NCBI RefSeq assembly: GCF_042242105.1
Contig: NC_092016.1
Location: 16,086,501-16,150,500, forward strand
Length of the DNA: 64,000 nucleotides
Source: Pempheris klunzingeri
Lineage: Eukaryota; Chordata; Actinopteri; Acropomatiformes; Pempheridae
Direction: 5' to 3'
In this document: in pieces, positions 26,509 through 38,800 of the stretch
How the letters are laid out: every line of letters starts with the position of its first letter
How positions within the stretch are numbered: the stretch's first letter is position 1
The notes under the pieces: model-generated
Seen by the model: the letters and a program-made list of their open reading frames with translations, nothing else
Database searches by the model: none
Told to the model about the DNA's origin: nothing
Made by a program: the position numbers and the translations under genes

Positions 26509-26544
26509 TGCGCATGCCCACGGACATCAGAAAGGGGCGGGGCC
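26509..26544 (+). promoter_or_regulatory. nfat5: NFAT5 proximal promoter elements (NRF1-like site, GC box)
   Basis: TGCGCATGCC at 26509-26518 resembles an NRF1 half/full site, and GGGGCGGGGCC at 26534-26544 is a Sp1-type GC box. Both lie about 290-330 bp upstream of the NFAT5 start codon in a locally GC-rich stretch with no obvious TATA box. Promoter position is inferred; the transcription start cannot be placed. Confidence 0.5.
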
Positions 26545-26837
26545 AGGGGGTGGGCTGACCAACTGTAGGCAAGTGTGTGTTTGTGTGTGTTCGTCTCAAC
26601 GTAGCACGAAATGTGTCTCCTCTCAGCAAAGACACACTCACACCAACGTGAGACGTGCTAGTGAACGGTTTTTTTGGCATTGAAAGTTTTGTTTTTGTCG
26701 CCTTAAGATTGTTTCGATGTTATACTCTGTATATTAACACATTCCGCTTGTAAAACGTGATATTTATTGGCCAAAAGCTGCCGACTTCGTTTCTTCTAAA
26801 GAGTGTCCGCTTCCCCTCCCCTCGATGAAGCGCTGCG

Positions 26838-29800
26838 ATGCCCTCTGATTTTATATCCCTCCTTAGCTCGGATCTCGACCTCAATTCCCCCAAATCTCTA
26901 TACTCAAAAGGTAAGATTTTACTAAATAAAGATTAATATGACAACACTAACCCGTTTTGTCCTGGATTAATCGGAAGCATTATGAATGTCTTAACAGCTC
27001 ATGTTAAGCTGCTAGCTAGCAGTAGTTAGCTTCGTCTCTCCTGTTAGCTAGCCTAGCTAGCTTAGTTAGTTAGCTGCGTTTGGTTTGTGTGTTGGCGAGT
27101 ACCTGGCTGGTTAGCTGTCCGTGTCACACGCGGGGAAGACCGCGATACGCTATGTTGGTCTTTTATTCATACCAGAGTTACGTGAAAACATATCGATGTG
27201 GTTGATTTGTCATTATTTAGTGGTCTGATGGCTTAGCATTATGTTAGGTGCATACTATTAGCTAGCCACAGCTGCGTGAGGTCGCTCTCCAGCCACCACA
27301 TTGTTCATTGGTTTAACGTACATAAGTCTTGCAGAGGTGTGTGTGTGTGTGTGTCATGTTTATATCACGAGGCAAGGACGAAATGTAGTACACGTGTGCT
27401 GGTTCGTTTGTCCTCCTTGTGTAATTTTGTGTAGTGACCGTTTCGCTGTTGTTTTGGTTCATGGGTGGGTTGGAGCCAGAGTTGTCCTCCTGGTCTCTGG
27501 TTTCACACAAAGAATGCAGGTAGTGGCACTTCAAAGCTGCAGGACATGGCATTCTCCCTGTCAGGATGAGGGGTCACTGGGGCAGGAGCCAGCGTTTCTT
27601 CTATTGGACACATGTCAGACAACTGGTATGTTATTGTTAAGAGGGTGTTGCTGCATCATCAAGGGACCAGACCGTTAACTCTTGTGGTCAGCTGGGTTAA
27701 GTGCTTTCATACTAGCTGTCAACTGCACGTCATGGATTACTGCGTTTTGATTGTTTTGATTATTCTGCCCCCTTGTCTCAGATGTAGTCCACATTTTGAT
27801 CACTTGAGGTTATCAAATTGCATTTTATACTTAATACAATCTTTACCTGCCTGCCGTTGGAGGTCCGTTGCTGATCCCACATCTGTCTAGCTGCTATGTA
27901 TAGGATGCTCATGAGGCAGCAGAAAGTGGTGACCCTGAAATACTCAGTTGAGCCTGCCATATGGTCACACTGTGTCACATGATGACCCCTTATTTATATC
28001 TCAGTAATTGGGTGCTCATGAAAGATCTATTGGGACACCAAATGTACTTCAGACTGTATGAGGGAGAAGGGTCAACTAGCCAAGTTGCATTTTGGCCTGC
28101 CAGAATACATTGCACTATTTAGTTGATTTAGTTTTCTCTGGCAAAAAATTTGTCAAATGTGAAAACTCACTAGTGGCCTACTGAACCCTGATCTCTTAAA
28201 AGTGGAAAATAAATATGAGTAGTGATAATGTAATAAGTATTTGGGTGCCTGGTCTTTTAGCAGGTGCATGATACCCCATTTGCCTGCTCTCCTGGATTTG
28301 TGTAGTCATAACATTGATTTGAATTTTAGTGTGTTCATATGAATGGCAAAAGGCCTTTGAATACAAGTTAGTCAAACCAAATATATATTACCAATAAAAA
28401 TCACTGTCAACTTTATTGGGCATTCACTGCCAAACTGCCAAGCTAATTTTAAGCATGAGAGACAATAAATATATCATCCAATGTTGTGAAATATTCAGTT
28501 AGAGAAAACAAAATCCTGTCAAAGGGTTATCTATCTGGCATCATCAATATTTTTTCCCTCCAGCTTCATGTGGAAATATAATGTGATTTAGCACGTTAGC
28601 TTTATTGCACAAATATTTTATCATTGCAGGACGGCTTTTAGATAATCTTATCATCCTCCCCTTTTCATGTGTTTTCATTTAGATGGCTAGAATATCCAAA
28701 AAGACAGCACAGGCTCAGTGAGTACGGAAAAAACGTACATGAATTTATTAACAATTAGATTCCATTGTTGTCCACAGTGCGATCTGTGGATTATCTAGAG
28801 AATGTGGACTCTGGAAAGATGTTGCTTCGAATTGATGTAGTTTTTTAGCATTTAGTGTTAGAATGAAACTGCATTCACCTTCGTTGCATTGGGGAAGCAG
28901 CAGGCATTGGTGAAACTGGATAAATAAAACCAAAACCGTCTACATGAAATTATACTTCATGCAGTAAATGAGAAAATATCTGTGAATCAACCCTTAAAGA
29001 GCAATTAGGGCTCATTTTGCAGCTCCAGAGCAAGTCATTTGTTGTCTGTCATTCATTTTTTGTGCATTATGAGGACAACCCAGCCAAGAGCAACATTAAT
29101 CATTGTGAACATGAAATCTGGGTTTATTTGTGTTCTGCTCTGTTATTCCATTTTGTATGAACTGAGTGTATTCATATCAGTGAATGCATCCATTAGGTTT
29201 CATTTACTGTCAGTCACCTGAGACACATGAGAACAAACAAAGCCCCTCTGGAAATAATACTTTAAAAGCATGCTGCCTCATAACTTTTATTGACACATCC
29301 GTGTCTGTTAGTGTTTGTTTATTCACTGCACCTTTGTAAGCTAGTGCAGTAAAACTAGATGTACATAGTATGGCTTGATTTGTATCTTAAATTGAAACCA
29401 CTCATCTGTTTTATTCATCTGAACTACATACGCAGGCGTGTGGAGAATCAAATAGAGTATCCAGCCATTCCATGCCAGTATAATTCAGTTTCAAGGTAAA
29501 CAGAGATGGTGTAAATATCCCAAAATGGCATTCTTTGTGGTTGAGTGCAGTGAGTAGCTCCTTTGTCTGTACGCTGGCTTGAGCATATCGTTATGTGTTC
29601 AAGAGTGTAATTAAAGCAGCCATTATTGGGCACTGAGTAACATTCTTGGTCTGCATATTTTTTCATTTGCAACAAAAACATCGCCCTCGTGAATTGTCTA
29701 TTCATCTGTCATCCCCCATGTTAGCCCCAAGCCAGCTGCAAAGAATAAAAATGGACTGGTGGCCTTGCCATTTGGCAAAACCTTTAAGGCATGTGTAATG

Positions 29801-32800
29801 TGAGCAGTGCATAACTGTGAGATGAGGTAATTTAATTGTTCTAAGTGTAGGTTAAAGTCAGTCCGCCCCCTGGCTGGCTTGTGTGTTGCAGCCTACTTTT
29901 TTGGGCATACTTTGACAAGCTTGTAGAGCTGTGCACATAAATGTGTACAGATGTCATCTGACTTCTATAAAAGCAAAGAGCAACAGCAAAATCCATTCCC
30001 TGAACACACTCGGTGTGCAGTATTCACACGAGGGAAGTTTTTTTTTCTTTTCAACAGAGGTTTATCTGAGTCAAGACCAGCCTTATATTTTCTCTTGTAA
30101 AGTAATCCTCTGTGAAGGGTTACTCTACTTTACAAGGGTTACTTTGTTCCTGTAAAACAAACAGTGTAATTAAGATGTTTATTCATTCACAGGAAGGTAA
30201 CCTGTCCACAAAACAAATGAGGGAAAATTAAGAGACTTTGTCAGAGTTTTATTTTATGTTGATGAATAGAGCATTGTGTCAAAGCTCAGTCCCTTTTTGA
30301 GTCCTAAACATGATGTGATAGTAGAAAGGAACATCAAACACCATCAAGTACCAAAATTGAGCACCAAACCGTTCATCTGAGTCTTTTTGTGTTCTGCTGT
30401 GACTATTAGCAATTTCACAGGAATTTACATGTGCGCTTGAGATGTTTGGCTTGTTTCCTTTGGCTGAAAAGCTTTTGTTGGGAAATGTGTTTTATACTCA
30501 GGAAAGGTATTAATAGTATTGTTTGATATAGGTACCAAAACTTAAATATGAGCTTGTGTCAGAAAATTGAAAAAGTGTTTATTATTAAGGTTTGTTGATT
30601 ATTTTCCTTAAATTCCCTACCACCACGCCTTAGTTTGTATTTACAAACACTGCTTTGCATGCTGTTCACTCCCCAGGCAGTCTGGTTTATGAGAAAATTC
30701 AAAACACTGAATGAAATCCAAACTGTTCATTTACATACCCAAATTGATACAAATTATATACCAAAAATAGATGTTTATCAATTTAGGCTTTGTGTGTTTT
30801 GGATAAGTAGGTTAAATATGATATGTAACTATACTAAACTTATTAGTGCACATAAACAAACATGCTGAATGTGTGGCTGGGAAACACCGTCACCTCTGTC
30901 ACTTATGGTTGATAAGCTTCTATGGAGATTTTCCCCATTTTCACACCATAAAATGTCCCTAATGTAGTAGCATTCATTCATTTATTTTTCCTGACAATGT
31001 AATTGTTGAGAATGGGAAAAAATTAAAACTATGAAGTAAACAACATTTGGAGTAAATCCTGTATGCTGAGACAGCACTGAAGTAAATGTCTAAGGGGAAG
31101 TTTCAGCATTGTATAGCTCTGAATTTTAGTTTCCTGGTTTTCAATTTGGAGAACATCCTACAACATTAGACTTGAAAGTTTATGGATGAAGTTTATTTCT
31201 GACATAAGAATTTGCTACTATAAATTAGTGCATGTGTCCTGATGCAGAATCCCATGGAAAAACAATGGCTGAATAAACTAATTTAGAGTTAACATGTCTG
31301 AGCAAAACTTATATTAAAATAACAATTGACAATATGTGAAATCATCTTTTTACTGTCTTTGCTGACCTTGGATCATTCGACCAGAGTTCTTGTGGATTTT
31401 ATATTTTGATATGGCTCAGATCTAAGGGTTGATCTGCTTTTAATTTAACAAAATGGCCCGGTTTAGAGCAGGGTAGGAAATGTGTAAAAGCAGAAACTAC
31501 AGGCAATCAAATGTGTTTTTAAAATTGAATCTAGAATTAAATCTCAAATGGAAGTTTCTGTGCCTGCGCTGCTGCTTTGCTCTGTGACCTGCGAGCACCC
31601 ACGGAGAGCAAATGACTTATGCCCCATTGAAACTAGCACAATGACACGGATTAACCCAGCGTTGACTCTTTTTCATCTGGTCGGTACATATCAACCAAAC
31701 TGGCTTTCTTACCCACTAGTGCAGTCAATAGTTCAGCTTCCAGTATTGCTGCTTGTGGTTTCCTCAAGTATCTCTCATTCAAACAACTTCACACTGGACA
31801 CTGCGCTTCCTTAGGTCCTGAGTGCTACACCTGCCATGACATAGTTGCGTCCCCTAGCAGAGTTTACACATCATTTGGGTGCAAAAGCTCACACTAACTT
31901 TTTATGGCCTCAATGAAGTTACAGATCCATCCAAGGTCATTGTTAACAGCTAACTATGTTGGACCAGGATATTTCTGGGAAGAAAAGAGTTCATTCCGAA
32001 AGTCAATCACTGACGCTAACGCAATGTGTGAGTTTTCTTCAAAATAACATCTCTGGTCTCTCTTTCTTCATCTGTTCGTAAATGTACTGGGACAACAAAG
32101 GTCCCCACTCAATACTGTACACTTTGCATACTTTGGGCCGTAGTATTGCACTGCAAATAATTATGTCCCGTAGATCTCAGGAGCTCGCACTCAACACTGC
32201 GCTACCTTGGGTCTTCAGCAATACACCCACCACATGTGAAGTGGATGGGATGAACGGTTATCGAGAAAATCAAAGGACCAACAGATGGAGACTACTTCCA
32301 TTTTAGCTAGATGTTACCCCGCCTGAGTCAGAAGATCCCCAGCTCAGTGAACTGGCATTCCTATTATCGTTTTTATATAATGCCAATCTGTTTCGTGGCA
32401 GGAATATACATGTAATGGCCCACTGTTGCAGATGTAGTGCAAGTCTGAATGGTGATGACATTCGTTCATACGTGAATGCTCTTCGTTGCATTTGAATGGG
32501 TTCCAGGCGCGTTGAAATCACATTCAGTAGACACAAATCACACACACATCTCCTGTGCGAAAGGGATAATAGTCAGGACTGAGGTCATGTCGGGTTACCA
32601 GTCAATCTGTAATACAGCCATGCACAAAGACTCACTCTCTTCAGACCATGAACAAAGCACAACAGACACAGATGGACGGTTACAGTGAGGATGATGCACA
32701 CTTTGCTATTTGCTTCAAGACCACATTAAAGTTTATTATATGGGCTTTAGTCCAAGATACATAGGTTTATAGTGATCTTTTGTTGGACATTCAATTGTAA

Positions 32801-35800
32801 AAGATGTATAAAAACGTTATGGTTTGTCTGTTTTTAAAAGGGACGGTTCACAAAATTACATGGTAACTGACTGTAGTCTACAGATCTTGTTTTCAACAAG
32901 AGCTACATTTTACTACATATTACCTGCATCGGAAACATCACAACAAGATCTGTCAATTATTACTATGTTTGGAAAGGAACATTGTTGATGTAAATGTCGT
33001 TTTTTGGCACTTGGAGCACCACAAAGCTAGTGTCATTCAGCATTGTTGTAATGGGATTTGCTGCAGACCATATCTCCAAGCCCTCTGGATAGATAAACAA
33101 GTTTTTATTGTTCTTATCAACAGAGAGCATGGATTTGGCCTCCTCGATGCTTTAAGTTTTGTCCGTCTGTGTGAACAAGAGCACTGTGTAGTTCTTTGTG
33201 TGAACTGTGGTGACTTTGTATTGTCACTCCTTCAACAGCGCCGTTGACGTCACAGAAGTGCGAGATCATGTGTCTTGTCAGTTTCACCATTCTGCTGGTG
33301 CTAAGTCATAGCAGAGTATCAGATGACTACTACACATGCTGGGTGCTGCCAATGCACAGCTGAAATATCCATGTCAGGGTGTTGATGGGTCCCTGTTTCT
33401 TAGCAACCAGACTACCTAATCATGTGTTTATCTACCATCAGATGCGGCTTACTGTAGCTGCAGTGGTTGGTTATAGTCTTCTAGGAATGCTGTTACTATC
33501 AAATATCAAGAAATGTTTCGGTGGGTCTTCTTACGCTGAATCCCATGGGAGGCTAAATTAGTTTATCAAAACATAGCCTGTGTTGTGAAAGTGTTTGCTG
33601 CAGATTCTTTTGCATATGTGGGGGGAAAAAACTTGAGACCGAGGTTTACTGTCGTGTCCAAAGAGTTGCTTCCAATATTATTTGAAAGAGAACAAGCAAA
33701 CCTGAGCGAGATACAGTAGTAGTTTTGTTTTTACCACCAGGTTTATGTCAGAACAAGTGAAATTAACAACTGACACCATTAGATTTTGTGAAGAAAATGT
33801 ATTCAAAAGAGAAGTTGTATCTTTATGAATTTAGTTCAGTGCAGGTGGAACATTTTAGGAATCAGCATGTAGCTCCACCCTCCACCCTCCTTTGGCTTCA
33901 TTTTTTGGTATAATGGTTGCCTGGTATGGAGGCTTTGAGGTCCTATTTATGACTGGGGAATGCCCGGCGTTCAACGGGTTTAACTTCTTGGACAATCATT
34001 AAAGTGACAGCAAAAGCAGATATTTTGTCCTCCACAAAAAGGTTGTGAATTTTGGTGGGCTTCATTTATGAAAGCACTTCAAACTTCAAAAAAGTCTGCT
34101 TGTGAAAAGCAGACACCATTTTCTAGATATTTGGTCTTGTAATAAACCTCAATCTGATTTATGTTTTTCAGAACCTAATTTATCTTCTCCTGTTCATCCT
34201 CTATGACAGAGTCGGTATATGACCTCCTCCCCAAAGAGCTCCAGCTCCAGCCGTCGTCCACCCAGACAGACCCACCCACCATGAGCCAGAAGAGTGGGGG
34301 AGAGGCGGGACCTCCCCCCTCTGCAGCCTTAGCCTCAGGTGAGCTACCTGCTCAGTCCATGAAAACCATGATCTGGGATCAGTTTCCCTTCCCATACTAT
34401 TCCCCAAACAGTTGGGGTGAAGAAACTAATATGACCTATTATCAGTGTCTGGGGGCAACTTCACCCTTTCACCGGTTTTTGAGACAGTTAGTATTTGTGA
34501 CTGTTTGAGATTTATATGGTCTGGAATAGTATTTGTGTGTCAGCTCAGGTCTTTTAATACTGCTGGCATGAGAAGGTACAGGCATATTAGATTTCACTTG
34601 GGTATATCAGGGATTTTGCTGGTTCCACAAAGCTACAGTGGTACCATCTGGAGGGTGGGACGGAGAGTTGGAGCTGATTTTTACAGTTTGTCTCGAGCTG
34701 TATTGAAATATACTTTTGGATTGTCATTTTTTCCATTATTGTGCTGTATTAAAGAGAGCACCAATTAGTGTAGGTGTGTTGTGTCATTGCCTGGGATAAG
34801 GCTGTCTGTTGTTGGTGACCCTGTTAGGTAATTATAGATGTTTGTGTGATGAACATCTTCTCTTACAATCCAATCAGCAGCATAGGAAGAGGCCATGCTT
34901 ACCTTGACTCTTGTGTGTTGGCCTTTGATATTCACCCACACAGAAACTGCAATAAATGCCTACAGCTCTTCACTTAAAAAAAAAAAAAAAAAGAAAATTA
35001 AAAAAGAGATATTTTTACAAATCTCTGAATATAGTTGTAGAGCAGCTTCTAAACTCAATTAATATGGAACTAATCTATACCACACTAGTGTCAGTGACTA
35101 TGATTTAATGGCTTCTATGTGATGAAAGTCATACAGTTTTCTTTTCCTGGAAAGCTTTTCTCTGGATAACAACTCCAAGAAATGTTGAGTTTGCATTAAC
35201 AGCATGCTAACATAGCTTGTTCTTTCTCATTTCACTCATTTCCTCTGCAGCACCTTCCCCTGTGATGCTTGTGCTCAAAGCTTTGTTTTTTTCTTTCTCT
35301 CACTTGGCTTTTTAGGAAGCTAAGAATATATTTAGGTGGTCCAGCTTCACAGAGGCAGCAAAACCACATACAGAATAACCAGTACTGCTGATCCTGATAA
35401 TGTCCTTTGGCTTGAGCAGTCATCTCAGACATCTCCCATGATAGAACATTATGTTGTGTTCCTGTGTCTCTGTGTTGTGTTAGCACTTTTGAATTAGCGC
35501 ATCCCAGTGAAGGTCACAGTATAGTTAGGTTTTGTTTTTAGAGGCATTAACAAGTGCCTAAAGCAGAAACAGCCTATGCACATTTGTCATTCACACACAC
35601 TCATACAAGAGTAGGTCATCTGATAATTTATTGAGGTTTCAAACTGTTTGAGCTCTGCAGTTAAATGATTAATCTTCTACTCCCATGTTTCAAAGCAGCT
35701 GACATTTTCAGTAATTATGAAGGTTCTGTCTCATTACGAAACAGTGAAGTTGCCCCTAACAATCGTCGGACTGTCTTATAAATATCATTTAGCAAACCAA

Positions 35801-38800
35801 AGGAATATGGTCTGATCTTGGATCATGGTTCAGGGCAGCCAACATCTGCTGTAACTGTGAAGGATTCTAGTCTTGAGTTTCATCTAGAGAGCAAACTAAC
35901 TGGCCATGGTCGTGTTGGAGAAAGAGAGCTCTTGTTAATGCTACCTTTTAACTATTCTGTCTGACCCAGTTGGCCCTAAGCAGTGCTGATCAAAAGCATG
36001 ACTACTGTAATGTCCTTCAGGTCATCATTAACCAAATACACATGCTTCAAAATGTCTATAAATGATCAGCTTCAAAAGTTACTCCTTCCTTCAGTGTATT
36101 AACTCATCCAATTTACTGATTGACAGAAGTTGAATCTTGAATGATCAGCTCTCTTGTTGCTCATTGGCTGTCTCGTTTTTATTGCAGGAAGTTCCCTCTG
36201 AGGCAGGGAGTGTCTGCATATAAAATGGTCTGCAGTTCACTGCTCCATAGGTCAGAGGCTTGTTTATTCTGTCTCCATGGCTACGCTCAGTCCCAACCAA
36301 ATCTTCCAATTGGCATGCGCAAACTACTGTTAACTACTGAATGCACATTGCACAAACTGTACTGTAACCCTGGCAACCTTGGCAAATTTGATTTGGCGCC
36401 ACATTACCAGCTTGCAAATTTGGCTGTACAAGAAAGTTTGACCAGATTTTGTTGTGTTTCTTTCTGGCAATGTGTATGTAACAATTTGTAGCTTGCTTTT
36501 GTTTTTGTAAACAAAGCATGTCAGTTTTGTCACATTGATTTTAATTGAGAAAGGTTTTGTAGGAATCAAAACATTATGGGACCTATAGTACCCTTCTCAA
36601 CTTTAACTTCAGAATATTTAATCAATGCTTGACAGCTCTCGCATGCACAGTGAGAGCATGTAACCCACAACAGTCTGTTGAAATTAGAGTTGGGAAGAGG
36701 GGAAATCAATACAAATCATGCACAAATTCAGCTGCTTGAATGGGACTGCTAGCCTGCTCTGTGCTGAACATCTGCACTAACTAATTTATCTGTATATACT
36801 ACTACAGATGCCACCTCCTCCACCCCCAGCCCCTCTGCCTCTTCCTCCCTGGCCATGGGAGTCCCATCCACTGGCTCCTCTACCTCATCCTCAGACCATC
36901 TCAAGGTTCCCCAGCATCTCCACTCCACTGGAGGGGATGGAGCAGGAGCTTCAGAGGTGCACAGTATGGAGGGTGCTGTATCTGCCCCCAGCAGAGGCAA
37001 CAGTGGAGCAAACGCTGCAACAGGTGACATAGGGTCAGGAGTATTGTCAGGGCTAGGAGTCCAGCAGCCTCAAAGCACCCCATCCAAGCGGAGGCCTGTG
37101 TTGAGCATATCCCCGCCACCTGAGGACCTTTTTGACGACAGCCAGATGTCTTGCCAAGAGGAGCCTGCCGTATCTGGTCCACCAGGTCCAGACTCAGAGC
37201 ATAGCAGCAGCATGTGGGCTGACGACTCCCTCTCCAACTTTAGCTTGATCAGCTCCATCTCCTACAACGACAACACAGAGGTCCCGCGCAAGTCTAGAAA
37301 ACGCACCCCTCGTCAGCGGCCCGGCCCCAAGCCTGCTCCTCCGGAGGACAGCATGGATGTGTTTGATGCTGACAGCGCCAAAGCCCCTCACTTTGTCCTA
37401 TCCCAGCTGGGCACAGACAAGACCAGTTCCATAGCCAGGTGGGGTGACCCTCGTCCAATGCACATTCTGTCAGCATTTAAACTCACAGTACCTCTGTCCC
37501 TCTGTGGAGATACAGTAAAGGTCGTTTCATTTAGTTTGTCTTGGATAATCTAATTTGTGGACGTCATATTAATGTCATCATGTTTTGTTTTGTTTTTTTT
37601 GCCCTGCAGCTCTCTTGAGTCAGGGACTGTAGCAAAGGGGGGGTCACTGTCTACTCAGTTCCCCCAGAGGAGTGATGGGAAGGAGCTAAAGATCCTGGTG
37701 CAGCCAGAGACCCAGCACAGAGCTCGCTATCTGACCGAGGGCAGCAGAGGTTCTGTCAAAGACCGCACACAGCAGGGATTCCCCACTGTCAAGGTTTGAC
37801 AAAGAAGGCCACCAGCTGCTTCTCGACACAGGAGAAATATGAACACTTATGTTGGAGCTGACTGAATGAGTCCAAAATGCCACAAGAGAATGATCAGACA
37901 TATCGGAAGCATTTACTCATTGATTGATATCAATGCCAATGAGCACGACTGTTTTATGCTACTTCAATCTTACGTTATTTATTTATTAATCATTTTTCAA
38001 ATTGTGAAATCTGCTATATTATTTGACAAGACCATATTTTCAGAGGAGAAATAATAGAAACCCAGGTCATCCTGTAGTAACTTTACCTATTACTGACAAA
38101 TGTGGAAGGGAGGTTAAAGAATAGCGCCTGCACTTCATTACTGTTAAGGCACTTGACCCATGACGGCTCCACTTTGGCTACTTAGTGACCAGCAGATAAA
38201 CTGGTGGCTGTGTTGAGCAGTTTCCGGATGTTACTGTGTGCAAAGGGTCAAGCACTCGACGAAACAACACTGAAATTCACCAGTGCATACGTACAATAGT
38301 AATCATATCCTAGATAATCGAATAATAATTTGGTGAGATCGGTAAAGAGAGAAGATAGAACTGACACTTTGTGGTAACCATGGCAAGCAGCCACACATTA
38401 CACAGCACTTTTCAGAAAGCTTGGTTTTTGTGGTACTCTTATTGCTTAATATGGATGTTTTAGTACGGACGCATGACTCATTTTGCATTTAGCAGTTACC
38501 CCCTGACCAGTGTGCTTTGGGTTTAAAATAACTTCATTCTTTAATAGAGTGCAAATTTTTTTTACTAGTAAAGTTTGTAGTTATTTATGTACAAAGCCTT
38601 TTCTTTTTCTTTTTTTTGTCCCCAGTTGGAGGGAGTGAGTGAACCAGTTGTGCTGCAGGTGTTTGTAGCGAATGATGCCGGCAGAGTGAAGCCTCACGGG
38701 TTCTACCAGGCATGCAGAGTTACAGGTCGCAACACCACTGCCTGCAAGGAGGTGGACATAGAGGGCACCATTGTTATTGAGATCCCTCTGGAGCCCAGCA

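Larger units (their letters stand above)
26911..34209 (+). other. nfat5: NFAT5 intron 1 (7.3 kb)
   Basis: It begins with a GTAAG donor. A GTTAGC-rich tract (26998-27116) and a short GT microsatellite (27337-27354) lie near its start, and a dispersed repeat lies at 31780-32320. No other gene or coding exon was recognised. Confidence 0.75.

Noticed and set aside
34172..34209. Upstream acceptor as the main NFAT5 exon 2 start
   Set aside because: It breaks the exon 1 frame; the 34210 junction reproduces the vertebrate SLYS(R/K)-ESVYDLL join, so it is kept as an alternative only.
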